From: Erigeron canadensis | Taxonomy: Eukaryota; Streptophyta; Magnoliopsida; Asterales; Asteraceae | Assembly (NCBI RefSeq): GCF_010389155.1 | Contig: NC_057765.1 | Coordinates: 41,063,559 to 41,127,558, forward strand | Reading direction: 5' to 3' | Length of the DNA stretch: 64,000 nt | Part shown: positions 21,901-34,036 of the stretch, in pieces | Layout: the number at the start of each line of letters is the position of its first letter | Position numbering within the stretch: position 1 is the stretch's first letter | The notes under the pieces: generated by a model | Databases searched by the model: none | What the model was told of the DNA's origin: nothing | The model's input: the letters and a program-made list of their open reading frames with translations, nothing else | Program-made: the position numbers and the translations under genes

Positions 21901-24900
21901 GTGTACATCATTCTGACACTGCTAAAGTTTGATATCTTTCTTCCTCCCCCTATTTCAAGTTCAAGTGCAGTGCTACAATAACGATGTAAATGATTAGAGA
22001 AGTTGGGTTGCCAATGGTAATGCTAAATGCATACAATATTACAAACCAAATAATCACTCAGTAAACCATCATATACAAAATGTTATGTATTTTATGTCAA
22101 AAATATCTGAATAGCTTAAATTTATAATTTAACTCTGAGTTAGACCTTAGCTCATTGATATACGTTGATTTCAGCACCTTTGGCCCAATAGTGGAACTGG
22201 TACCTTTGAGGTAGACTGAATAAAAAGTATAAAATTTCATATGCATAAAAAAAAGTAGTTATTGTACACTTAAATTAGATTACAGCTAAATAAACAAAAA
22301 ATTTTATTTGTATCAAATACTAAGACATAGACATTCGATAAAAGAAGTAAACCAATGATAATAGCATAACAAAAAAGATGATGATCAAAAAAGTACCTTC
22401 CTATTTTTCCAGTAATACGACCATGCGATTTTGAGGAGAAGTGTCTAGTGTAACGAGCCTCTGCACCAAATGCACTTGTACCAATCTATAATTTAGGAAA
22501 GTCACGATCATTACAAAGCTAAATGATCTTCCTTCATAGCTTCAATTTTAGCATTAACATAAAAACATGTAGAAGGGTGTTTGCTTCTAGGCAAACCCCC
22601 TGACTGTCGGTCTCCAAAACCGCTACTACCAGTGTTCTTTATTAAGTAGCACACTTATTAATGTAAAATTTTCAGTTTGGATATTGATACAAAAGAAATT
22701 GCATTTGTCAGTAAGATTTCATGCTAACCATGTACAGCATTATAATTATGAAGTTGACAAAAGAGACCTCTAAATATTCAAACGATGACAGACTCAGTGG
22801 TCATCTGAACAACAAGTTTGACATACAGATTGTCAAGTTTATATGTTCTTTTTAAAAGTTAACAAAAGGCAGCCATTTCAACACGTTTACAGCTACGACA
22901 ACTGACAGCAAAGGACATATAACTAAAAACATTACCCTAATCTCTCCAGCTGCAGCCATCTTTTCGTCTTTCTTTCGCCATCCAACAGCAATCGAGGAGT
23001 CTGTGCCTAAACTCAGCTCTATCTGGAAAAAGTGGAAACATGATATAACCTAATAATGCTAAAAAGACATTAACAAAAGATTTATGCACAACAAGAAACG
23101 CAAACTTCTAGATCAGAATCAACTTTTAGGCTTCGCTAGGAAAAGAAATAATGTAGAGCTCAAGCTTTCTTACGTTAATCAACTTTTATCAGAAAACCGT
23201 GCTTTAATCTTCTAAACAACAAATATTCTAAACTGTAGACTCTCTGTATGTACTCACCAAACAAAGCGCAATAAAAAAAAAATCCACAACCAAATATTTC
23301 ATAAAAATCCCTATTCCACATTCCACATCTAAATAGTGAGATACACCACCATCAAAGCTTTATTTGAAAAGGCTAAACAGAAGAGAAACTTACATTTGCA
23401 TTTGTTGTAGGGGAGAGCTGACGGTTCCAAGAATTAGAAAGATTTATCGAACCGTCTCTTAGTGACATGGCAAGTCCCATCGTTGCGTTACAATGACGAG
23501 ACAGCTGGCTAAAGCAACAAAAAGAGCAATCAAGAAGACCTTCAACAAGAAACTAACTCAACACAGTTTTCATAAATATTCAAAAAAAAACAATATATGG
23601 GATTTTCTACCGAGATGTCTGTACGCCTATCAATCCACGCAATCCAGCAGAAGCCATGATTTCTATGGAAGATGCGGGAGATAACTGATGCCTAAACACC
23701 GCATTTGCATCTGCAGAACCAACACTTCCTTTTACTGCGAGAGTCCCACCAAAAGCAATAACATTGTTTTTCGATACATGAGATTGGATTTCAGTGTGCA
23801 TCGATATTCTGCAAATTTAGCAAGATTTGCATTATATTGGAAAGCCATGCAAAGGTATATTATTTGACTTTATTCAAAATGGAGGTAGAATCTAGTGTAT
23901 GTTTAACATTTATATCATGGGTTCTAATTATATGGTATCAAGAGAAAGAAAATGCTTACAAATCCCCAAAAAAAGACATGTTATTCTAATTAGTTCTACA
24001 ATTCTGAGTTCAAATGTCAAAGTTGTCTTTAGCTATTCTTTATTCTTTTACTGTCTTTCGCATTCATAATACTTATTGTACATTTTCAGGTCTCAGCAGT
24101 AGGAGAGCTAGTAGAGCACTAACATTTATTTTTGTAGTGGCAATTTCAGAGCATTTACCTACACATGGGTCATTTTGGTCATGTTTTATCTCCAACGGGT
24201 CAGATGGGTTCAACTAAAGGATATTTACCTAGAAAAAGAAACAGGTCAAAAGCTTGAGAGTCATCCCAAGTGTCAAATACGTACGAACATCCTAAAATTC
24301 TTACTTACGTTAGCACATTATTTTAAACTTCAAAAGGGGTGTTAAATGTGCTTTTCAACCAAAGCCATTTACGAAGCTCAAATATTAACTTGCTACTATT
24401 TTTGCTACAAACTTTAATGAGGATACAAGACTACCAAATCTTGAAGCAATTAAAAAACTAATAAATGTCAATACCAAAATTTGTCAGTTTAATCTATTAA
24501 ATATATGTAGTAGAGAATCAGAATCCATACATTCTCATAAGACCATGCCCGGCCATTAAACTTGGAACTGATAACTGTGCAAACATTGCACCAGAAGGTT
24601 GAAAATTAGCAGCCGTTTTTTCTTCTTCTTTTCTGCGTTTTAGTCTTTCGAGTTCTTCCTTGATTTCATCCACTTTATTTAACTTTGGACCAAGTTCCAA
24701 GCCAGAGGTTAACCCTTCCATCCCATATATATCATATATTTGTCTCTTATTCTCGTCACATAATATCTCATAAGCTTCACATATCCTCTGAAAGTTCTCT
24801 GTAGCTACCTCCTTCATCTGGAAAACAATATATAAACATATGAATGAAAGACTGAAAAGTTGGTTTTATTACTAATAGTTCTAAGGAAACTGAAAACCTT

Positions 24901-25836
24901 TGTGCTTAAAAGCCGTTAGCTACATTAAGAATAACTAAGTAAAAAGAACCACAATAATAGATCAATAACCTAAAATGACAGCGTTTTTGAGTTATTATGT
25001 AATTGGTACACTGATATAATTCATATTTCCTTACAAAATTAATCAACCTTTGGAAACAATATCGTAAAACAATCATAGGGATACGGAGCTTATTATGTGA
25101 ATATTGTACATTTTCCCCATGAAGTGGTATCTATTTACCCTGCTACTTTTCCATATATAGTAAATACACTAGGAATATTGAGTTGCCACTTTCAAAATAC
25201 ACACAAATTTTGTTAAATATCAATAATATCTAAATTCTTCCATTTCGATAATTTTTTAACAACTATAATGTGTTCTTCAAATTTCTCATCCCCAAAAAAC
25301 TTCTTATCGATGTCAACGACTATTTCTCCGTGCATAAAAGTAAAACACATCACAACTAACCGACATTCACAAGACATTCGAATTATTACCAAAATCAAAA
25401 CAAAACCTATACCAATATCAACCTAAACATAAAAACTATAATTTCATATGTATCATTACCATTACAATACAATAAAAAAGAAAAAAAATTACAATAACTT
25501 CTTAAAACAATAACAGAACCTCCAGTTAATACACACACATATGCACATATATTGATATATATATATATATATATAAAAACAGGAAATAACAAAACCAATA
25601 CAACCATCCAATAACATTTACTACTGCTAAAAACAGAAGAAAACCCATCATAAAATTATTTTCAGTAAATTGACACAATAAACATATATTACCTGTTGAG
25701 CTTGGTATTTATCAGGGTGATAAATTTGGGCCCATTGGCGATAAGCTTTACGGATTTCTTCATCAGAAGCTTCAGGGGAAACATGAAGTAAAGCATATAA
25801 TTCTTTATTATTCGATGAACCAATTTCTTCTGTCAT
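18996..25836 (-). CDS. OWL1: DNAJC11/OWL1-type J-domain protein
   Basis: Thirteen exons join in phase to 540 residues: 25836-25693, 24817-24531, 23808-23611, 23508-23394, 23022-22936, 22485-22397, 21972-21888, 21793-21740, 21609-21529, 20977-20900, 20611-20372, 19508-19401, 19052-18996. The J domain is at about residues 11-78 with the Hsp70-activating HPD (IYHPDKYQ). It is split between exons 1 and 2. A Lys/Glu-rich coiled coil follows (about 102-125, [19 protein letters not shown]). A long beta-rich middle and a C-terminal DUF3395 region (about 400-535, with [12 protein letters not shown] and [10 protein letters not shown]) give the DNAJC11 architecture. Arabidopsis OWL1 has nearly the same length and order and acts in very-low-fluence light responses. 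Animal DNAJC11 associates with the mitochondrial outer membrane. As a co-chaperone it recruits Hsp70. The subcellular site here is not evident. Confidence 0.93.
19862..19946 (+). mobile_element. Au-type SINE 3' end in an OWL1 intron
   Basis: The words GGTAGAGGCAAGATTGTCTAC, CTCACCTCCCCCATACCCCGC and a terminal TTGTTGTTGTTG are those of the 3' part of plant Au SINEs. The tRNA-like head is missing. It lies in intron 20371-19509. Confidence 0.65.
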
Positions 25837-26820
25837 TTGGGTCGGGCCAAGATTCCCTTTTTTAGGGTTCTATCAACACAGAATCGAAAAGGGTATTTTC
25901 TTAATCAAATAAAGATTGATTTAAGCATCGAGAAGAATAATGGGGTTTTTTTAATTTTATTGTGATTTTTGGGGTTTGAAAAAGGGGGTTTTGTATTGGG
26001 GGGTTTAGGGGTGGGTTTTCTTATTGTTCAAGACTTCAAGTTGGTGAGGGAGGTGAGGGTGAGATGATGGATGGGTTTGGGCGTGTGGTTCATGGATCAG
26101 CAGAACGTGGGTCAGAAGAAACTATGTTTGTAAAGGGTAAGAGTTGGACCTTGTTTTTTATAGGTGATGTCATTTTAAGAACATTTTGTGTGAAAGGCGT
26201 TATTTTACAGTTAATACAAACATACTTAAATAGCCCTTTAATATTCTTGAATATCATATTTGTATCATTCTTTTTATTTTATTAATAACGAGATACATTA
26301 ACCGGGCGTTGCCTCGGGAGACTTTATATTTATTGTGTTTCGTACTATGTAAAAATTATTATATGCTTTTATAAACCTGGGTTGATATTTATTTTTTTAA
26401 TGAGTAAACAATTATAAATTAGATTAAATCGACAGTATAATTTTATAACAGATTAATATATTATATAAATTCTAAAATATAATAAGTATTATAGTAGAAT
26501 ATTTAAAATAAAAATACAAACATAATTAAAGCTAATTTCCCAAATCATTGAAAATAGAAAGTGAAACAAAAATAATCCATAATAATAAAACATCAACCGA
26601 AATAACATTGAAACTAATAAGTATTGCAAACAAATTTTTCGGAGATGGTTAGGTGTGTATATTCAAAACATACGCCTTACTGTTATGTGTATATATATAC
26701 TATGTAATAGTTCACATGTAATAAGATGAGATAATCTTAAAAATATTACAAACTTATAAAATAATAATATGCAATTAAAATAAGTGATCTTTTGTAAACA
26801 AATTGGAAGTAATTTATAAG
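25837..26820. other. OWL1 promoter and intergenic DNA
   Basis: This is the 5' flank of OWL1. The first 250 bp are GT-rich, as a leader and promoter might be. The rest is AT-rich with no gene seen. Confidence 0.3.
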
Positions 26821-27094
26821 ATCAAAACATAATTTGTCAAACCCAAAATTAAGAATATAAGATGGTCCAAAATAAAATGAAGTGGCTCGTTAATAAAATG
26901 AAAACGGGCCCAAAGAAAATAAAATGGTCCGTTACTATTTTTTTCACGCATTTCTGTATCAAAACATAATTTGTCAAACCCAAAATTAAGAATATAAGAT
27001 GGTCCAAGATAAAATGAAGTGACCCATTAATAAAATGAAAAACGGGCCCAAAGAAAATAAAATGGCTCGTTACTATTTTTTTCACGCATTTTCG
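26821..27094. repeat. Two-copy tandem repeat, period 137 bp
   Basis: The block starting ATCAAAACATAATTTGTC at 26821 recurs at 26958 with only a few differences, through AAAATGGTCCGTTACTATTTTTTTCACGCATTT. The high identity suggests a recent duplication. Confidence 0.85.
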
Positions 27095-27100
27095 TATCTT

Positions 27101-27103
<3 letters not shown>

Positions 27104-27154
<51 letters not shown>
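27104..27154. repeat. (TA)n microsatellite
   Basis: About 45 bp of TA dinucleotides directly after the 137-bp tandem repeat. Confidence 0.9.
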
Positions 27155-27156
<2 letters not shown>

Positions 27157-28864
27157 TTGATATAGCAAATATATTTAATTTAATAATAAGGTGGTTTTTT
27201 GTGTTAGGATTTTTTTTTCTTTCTTCAAAAGTAGTATTTTTCTTTTCCAGATTGATGACTCGCATGTTCAGTACTTCTACCTATTTGTTTTGAGTTTTTT
27301 TTTGAAATCGTCTTTTTAGATGAACTATAATGGTCAGATTCGTTTGAAGAGGATATATAGGCAAAAACAACTATTCTCCCTCTTTCAACAAAATTTAATA
27401 AAAAAAAAAGCATTTTTACTTTTCACATCTAAACTGTATTTTACCATCACATCTATAATTTATCAAACTAAGCCTTAATGAAATATATTATAATAGTATA
27501 CTATAAGGGTATTCGTGCGTTGCAGCGGAGGCAGTGTGCAACATGTGAGGTGCTATTAAGATGATAATTTCCAACCGAATATTTTTTAAAAAATGGAGAT
27601 CACTGTGATATGGAGATATTGTGTATGACTGGGAAAGAGAAGTGACCGTGGATGTGTTTCGGGTATTTAAGGCCTTAGGGGTAGTTTGGAAATAATATAA
27701 AAAGTGTTAAATTTAAGGGATCCAATTTGTATTAATAGAATTATAGATATATTCCTCAACTTTTAGAATAACCAAAGTACATCTATTGCATCAATCGTTG
27801 TTAATAACCACGGTACGAATGTCGTCGCCGCTCACCAGTCACCGCCAACACCAACACCATCGCCGTTGCTACAACCACTCTTCGTCGCCGCAACATGCGT
27901 GCATACGTCTAACATATAAGAGAACTTCTAATGGTCAAGATATTTGTTATAAGCATTTTATAAAACTTTATATAAAGCTATTGCTTCGATGGTAAAGTTT
28001 TTTAAATATTTTTTAATAACTAAGTTAAGAAGAGAGGTGATGTTAATAATTTACTCCAATGATAAATAAAAAGCTTATACATAAGTTTTTTCCAATAATA
28101 GAAGTTACTCCATTAAGAATGATTAAATGATAATGATGATAGATTTATCAAAGATATGATAAATTGATAAAGATTTATCAATCTCTATATCTAAATACTA
28201 ATACCAACTTAAAGAAACACAAGTCTGCCGTCTATATTATCCGCCCAATGTAAGTACGAGTATTAATATATGGCGATAGTCAAGTACGGTCACTTTTACT
28301 GACCGGAGACTCAAAACGAACATTTATTAAACTATACTTCAAGAGACAAATATAATTTCTTTTTTGGTCATCACATTCATCACGGATCATTATCTCATAA
28401 AATATTGCAATATATTTTTTCAAACGTTAATCCTATAAAAATAAGACTCAACAACGAACCGGTCTCACAATAGATTACCATTTGGGTCGGGATGTAAGCA
28501 AGATGAAAGAGTTAAAAGATGATTTCTTTTAAGACCAAAACGTACGGCAATATTTGATGGTGGATTAATACCCCACGAGCTCTAGCACTTTAGCCACACA
28601 AATTAAGCCCATGTTGGGTTAATGCATTCAACCTCCGTCTCCCACAATGGGCATAAAATGAGTTTTACACAAATCAATTATCCAATAGAAAAACTACGCG
28701 TCATGCAATTAGGTAAATTTGGGGGGTTATACTGGTAAAATGCAGGCCTCCTTTATTTTATACGGGCTACGGAGTATAGACATAGATATATATATATACA
28801 GTAATTTTTTTCTACCTTTCTTTTCCCTGTCCCCCACGTACCTCCTGCTTCCTGACCATTTATA
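27155..28864. other. Intergenic, dispersed repeat fragments
   Basis: No supported gene. The words TGCGTTGCAGCGGAGGCAGTG near 27518 resemble 18152-18175 and 11890-11915, suggesting a dispersed Helitron-like family. Confidence 0.25.
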
Positions 28865-30051
28865 ATGAAGAACTCTAGAAAATTCAATCCCAAATCAAAG
28901 ATGTCATTATACATACCTTTTGAAATCCAAACACAAATCATAATAATAAAGCTAATGATTCGATGCAAAATAGTATCAAAATCTTGGAAATCGCTTATGG
29001 AAAGCTCCGGGTTTATGACCGATTACAACGTCCTTCGAACCGGACCACATAATCTATTTATAAGGTACGACGATCATACAAATCAATCCGAGGAGCTAAA
29101 ACTTGTTTCAATTCTTGATAACATCACATTCCCACAACAAAAGTTTGTTCCCACTATTCCTGAATCATTTAAACTACTTGACGGAAAGCCGAGAGTAGTT
29201 GGTAGTTCTCAGGGGTTGTTTTGCTTTTATATATGGCGAGGTGATTCTTACCCTTACATTCTTAGTAAGTTGATTGTTATATGGAATCCTGCTATAAACA
29301 AGTCCATTGCTCTTGATGATGTGGGTGGGCACTATGATACGAGTAGTTTTTATAGTCTTTTAGGATTCGGGGTTTGTCCCGATACGTTTGACCCTATGAT
29401 TGTCAAGATTGATGGCCAATCTGGAGAGAATTGGACGTGCGAGGTATTTAGATTAAGTGAGGGGGTTTGGACCATCCCAATAAGCTATCCGCCTGGTGAT
29501 TCGATTAAGTTTTTAGATCATCAGGTTGACGTCAATGGGTTTATGTATTGGAATGCTTATGATGAGGGTTTGGACCATCGATCTCATCGTTTCGATCATT
29601 TGATATGAAAAGTGAAATATTTGCAAGAATAAGTGTGTGGCATAATCTAAATATTTTGGCATTTCTAAGCTAATTAAGAGAGTCTCTTGCCGTGCTTGAA
29701 TACAATAATGAGGCTGTGGTACAGAAACAAATTTGTGCCGTATGGATGATGGTGGGGGATAATGTTCATAGATTATTTACAAAGCTATACACTATTAGCA
29801 CACAAGATGCAATATTATGTGAGACACTAGGGTTTAAGAAATGTGGCAAACCTATCGTGGGAACACCAGTGGATGACCATGACGGACCAGTGTTACTTTC
29901 AGTTTATGAACCACACTCCAAAAATATCGATAGTCTTGGGATTTATGGAGCACCTGGTTCATTGTTTGTAAGCCCATACACGGAAACTTTACTTCTTCTT
30001 GATCACCCAAATAATCATGGCAAGCCTGTTCCAAGCCGAATCATTGATTGA
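28865..30051 (+). pseudogene. F-box / F-box-associated-domain protein, broken
   Basis: The likely start is Met at 28901 (MSLYIPFEIQTQII). The F-box keeps IRCKIVSKSWKSL but lacks about six residues in front of it, where family members usually have LPVKSL. The F-box-associated beta-propeller-like region follows (GLFCFYIWRG, VIWNPAINKSIALD, LLGFGVCPDTFDPMIVKI). The first frame stops at 29606 soon after FMYWNAYDEG. The homology continues one frame over from about 29575 (RSFDMKSEIFARISV). It then meets a TAA at 29671 and resumes (LAVLEYNNEA, CAVWMMVGDNVHRLFTKLYTI) to a stop at 30051. A small F-box deletion plus a frameshift and a stop indicate a pseudogene. Intact relatives would be substrate receptors of SCF ubiquitin ligases. 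Confidence 0.8.
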
Positions 30052-30216
30052 GTTGTGGTTATCAACATCGAGTCATTGATTATGCTTTAGTTTTACTTAT
30101 ATATGAGTTAAGAGTTTCCTTGAAATCTTGGCCCATATGTTCATGTAGCAGAAACTCAGATCTCTAGACATTAGTTTAGTGTTTTTTGTAAAATGCTTCT
30201 TTTTTGCCTGTGGATA

Positions 30217-30372
30217 TGGTAACTTTGATAACTCTATAGCGGTTATCCTATATGAACACATCTTGTGATCATGTTATAGCCCTTTAAACTTGCTTTAAAT
30301 TGCTTTACTATGTCCTATGTTTTGAAAGAATATGGTATCATGTTACGTTGTACTTAAATATAGCTTTAAACT
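30217..30372 (+). repeat. Dispersed repeat also present in asparaginyl-tRNA synthetase intron 14
   Basis: This segment matches 54231-54385 at roughly 80% by eye. Shared words include ATCATGTTATAGCCCTTTAAACTT, CTTTACTATGTC and TTGTACTTAAATAT. It lies just downstream of the F-box relic. Confidence 0.7.
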
Positions 30373-33300
30373 TTTTTATGTTTTTTCTGGTGTAGATGGA
30401 GAACCAGAGTTGGGTGGGTCTTTGGATTTGTTTCCTTTGATTGTGTGTCTGTGTGATTTTTTGGAACTTTTTTTTTCTGGGTTGGGTAACGGGTTTTTTG
30501 GGGCCTTTTCTTGGGGGAAATGCCTTGTTACTGATCTAGTACAGTAGTACTTGTGTTTACCTTATATTGGAATGTTTCTGTTGCTTATTTGGTGGACCAT
30601 GTGGTTGAACTGGGAGGACATTAGTTTTGTGTATCTTGTTAATATTTGGTATGATGATTGTTATGGTAATTTTGTAAAGTCAGAAGCTGTTGAGCCTTTA
30701 TATTTTTTTGGGGAGGGCATTATTAATGTGTACTTGGTTTCTAGTTGGAAGAAGTGTAAGGTGGGGATGAGTAAAGTGGACGACTTTTGGTGTAATGATT
30801 TACAAGTAAATATGGTTTTTGTTGGATGCATTCTTATCTTCTGTTTTGTCAGCTCAGAAAAATGCTCTAATGGGTGTAAGGAAGGCCTCATATACTAAAT
30901 GGCAGGAGGGTATGGGAGAGGAGTTTGATTTCAATTGTGTTTTTGTTGGTAAGTTATTGCATAGTTTGTATAGATGGAGAGCTATAATAATGAAATGTCC
31001 TATCTGTGGCTGAGAAATGAGCTTTGGGATATCAAGTTCTATGCTTTTGGCTAATTTTTATGGAGAGGGGATAGCTGTGAAATTGCATTTTTTGAAAATG
31101 TTATAACTTTAAGTAGGATATTAGCATTGTAAATGCAAAAGTGTTTTTTGGATGAATATTGGAAGTGTATTATGTATTTATGTTATTAGGATGGGATGGC
31201 AATTTATCAGGATGGTTTGATGGATTGGCAAAGTTGTAATTTATCAGCATTATGTGGGGTCAAATTCTGAGCTAAAATGAGGTCCTTGGAGTGGGATAGA
31301 TTATTTGAGATTTCATCATTTAGACTTGTAGTAATTTGGTGTGTTTCTTATGTATTCAAATATGCAAGTTTGTTCATGTTATCATGCAGGTCACATTTTT
31401 TAGCCAATCCGGATACGTGGAGAGTTATACAAAGTTGGGCCAAGATATGATGGGGGCAGTTAAGAAATAAGCCCTGTTGGTCCATGGAGTCTAATCGTGG
31501 GCCAATTACTTTTTCTATCAAGCATTCAAGCTTGCCTTAAGAAATAAGAGCATATAAATTAACAAAATCCTAAACTATAAAACACTTCTCATTTTTTGTC
31601 GTTGCTTTTATGCTTTAGTAATACACTATTTTTTAAATAAAAATTTTTACGCTTCATCGTAAGTTGTATATGCTTTATTAGTGATAAATATATTGTATTT
31701 TAAGAAATACTTTGAGAAAAAATGAAAAAAGTTGCCTTTCAACATACACTAGCGACCTCTCGTAGTAATGTTCTATTTTAACACACAATTTAGCACAAAT
31801 GGTTGAGATACAGAACAACGTTAAAATAGTATTCAATGTTTTTTAAGTCGAACTAGATTTTTTCCTTGCTTATCGCTCGAATAGGTTGAGCTAACCGGGT
31901 TAATTGAACTGGTCAAACGGTGGAGCTCGGTTTTATGTATTTTTCTTTAAAAAAATTACCCCAAAAATCATTGGGTTTGCTAATTACAATCTTTGCAAGT
32001 AATAAATAAATAAATGTATACACATTAGAAGCTTTTTTCTATTCAAAATCATTTTAAAATAGATAGCTGTTAAATATTATTTTTTTCCAAATAGGTAAAT
32101 TTTATTCACAACATTCTACAGTTCTTGCCATGATCAAATCATACATTAAATAATTAATACCAAATTTTCCAACTAATCATATACCTTTTTGAATCTGTTT
32201 AATATATAATGTATCACGTACGCAAAGATTTATTATGAAAAAAACCTTAAAAGGCTCATTATCACATTCCTAAAACTATCTCATGCTTTTTACTAGCATA
32301 TGCCCTGGCTTCATTAATTATATCTGCTTCCCTATTAGTATAACACACATATGTACACAGTAACACACGTTTTTCTTCAACAAACTTCCATATATATATA
32401 TATATATATATCTCAAATTTCTTTGCATAATCAAACACCAAAAAAATGCATATTCTTGTTCTAGCCAAAATAAAACTCTTGGGAGTTTCTAAGTTCCATA
32501 AAGTTGCAAATACACCAATTCTAGCCACATTAATATGGCCTTTCTTTTTGAAAGTAATATTGAGTTTGAGACCAATCCAAGACATTGTTAAATCCATGAT
32601 CCGTGATTCAAGACTTTTTGTCTTTCAGTTGCGACACATCGCCTTGGAGGAAAACCGAGAAAGAAGATGGGGCCGCTTTTTTCGACTAGTCCATGATAGG
32701 CTAGTTATTGGTGCACAATCAATGGCTTTTGTAAATGATGAACAAAGCTTGCATACGATGTCAATGGTGGCCCTCTAAGTTTATAAGGTAGTTTTTGTTT
32801 AAGAGGATTTATTGAGCTTGAAAGTTGAAATAAAAGTATATACAACACCCAGAATCCCAGATATACAGTACTTGATTAAGATGCCAAAAGTTGTTTGTTA
32901 CATTGCTAATAATGGCAAACTTGAACTGTAATCGGTAATTTAAACTTTTGTACTTGAGAAGAAATTACTATGAACTAATGAACTATAATTGATGTGTACG
33001 TATTTTCTACTTTTATTGTAATGGAGTGATGTGTGTTTTGTAAAAATAGCTTCCAGTCCACGTTTAGCAATGGCGTAAATAATTAGCTTACATTTAAAGC
33101 ACAATATTTTTTGCTAAACAGTAAACACTATTACATTAATTATGTTTCAACTGTAGGAAGCCTTGTGTATGCGAAGTATGTACATGCCCTCATAATTAAG
33201 CATACCTAACAGGCATATTTGGACGTTACCAATTCAATCAAGAAATGGATCGATCATTGGAAAGCGGCCAAAATGTTTAGAAATCTTAACATGAAAGTAA

Positions 33301-34036
33301 TGGTAAATATAGAAGTACGTCTTTGTGTTAATTCATGTTTGAATTTTATATAAAGTGGGCTAATAAACAAGGGTCATCGATCAAATCCCTAGTTTTATAG
33401 ACTTGCGTACTTTTCAAGGGCAGAACTACATTAAGCCGAAAGGTAGTCCGGGCTATGGGTCCGTTCAACTCAGGTAGTGTAAATTTTTACGAAATACGTT
33501 TATTTATTTTTTAATGGTGTTACGGGTCAACGAAATTTGGAATACCGGTTAACGTGGATGACTTTAAAGTTTTGAAAGTTTTTTACAGCAATAAGCTTAT
33601 AGAGATGTATTTTAGTAACTAAATGGAAAATAAAACTAACAAAAATACTAAAACTCTTATAAAATGGTAAAAATAAACAAAAAATCGTTAAAAATGCTCA
33701 AAAATTGCAACAGTCTAGTAATTAGTGTTACTTTACATAAATATGAGGCTATTGTTAAAACTTTTGTGCTACGGCCTAGGGTCATTCGGATTCTTGGTTC
33801 CGCAACTGGTACTTACCATAGTGTTCTTTTAATTGAGATTATCAAATTATTGTGTTTGATTTACGTGTGTTTATTATGAGGGCTTGTACATACTTAGCAT
33901 ACACAAGGCTTCCTATATATAGTAGAAGCATATTATATATAAGTCTCATTTATATCTCACCACTTTTCAACTCAATTGGATATAAGACAAACTTGTCATC
34001 TTTAAACACAAGGGAAACTAATGGTGAGCAATTATA
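30373..34036. other. Intergenic; GT-rich segment and repeats without a gene
   Basis: 30380-31460 is strikingly G/T-rich on the plus strand. A frame from 30332 to 30898, broken once at 30545, has hydrophobic content but no recognisable domain. A frame at 32446-32778 is likewise unassigned. The block 33425-33810 has ends AGGGCAGAACTACATT and GGTTCCGCAACTGG that form a weak inverted repeat, typical of an old DNA-transposon remnant. Confidence 0.3.

Noticed and set aside
26880..27095. Repeats considered as a CRISPR-like array
   Set aside because: Only two direct copies with no spacers, in a plant nuclear context. It is an ordinary tandem duplication.
30332..30898. Two consecutive frames in the same phase, separated by one stop
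   Set aside because: The sequence is low-complexity G/T-rich and hydrophobic with no domain; I report it only as an unexplained G/T-rich segment.
32262..32778. Overlapping frames on both strands of about 110 codons
   Set aside because: Neither has a recognisable motif. One runs through an AT microsatellite (IYIYIYI). Possibly old retroelement debris, but this cannot be supported.
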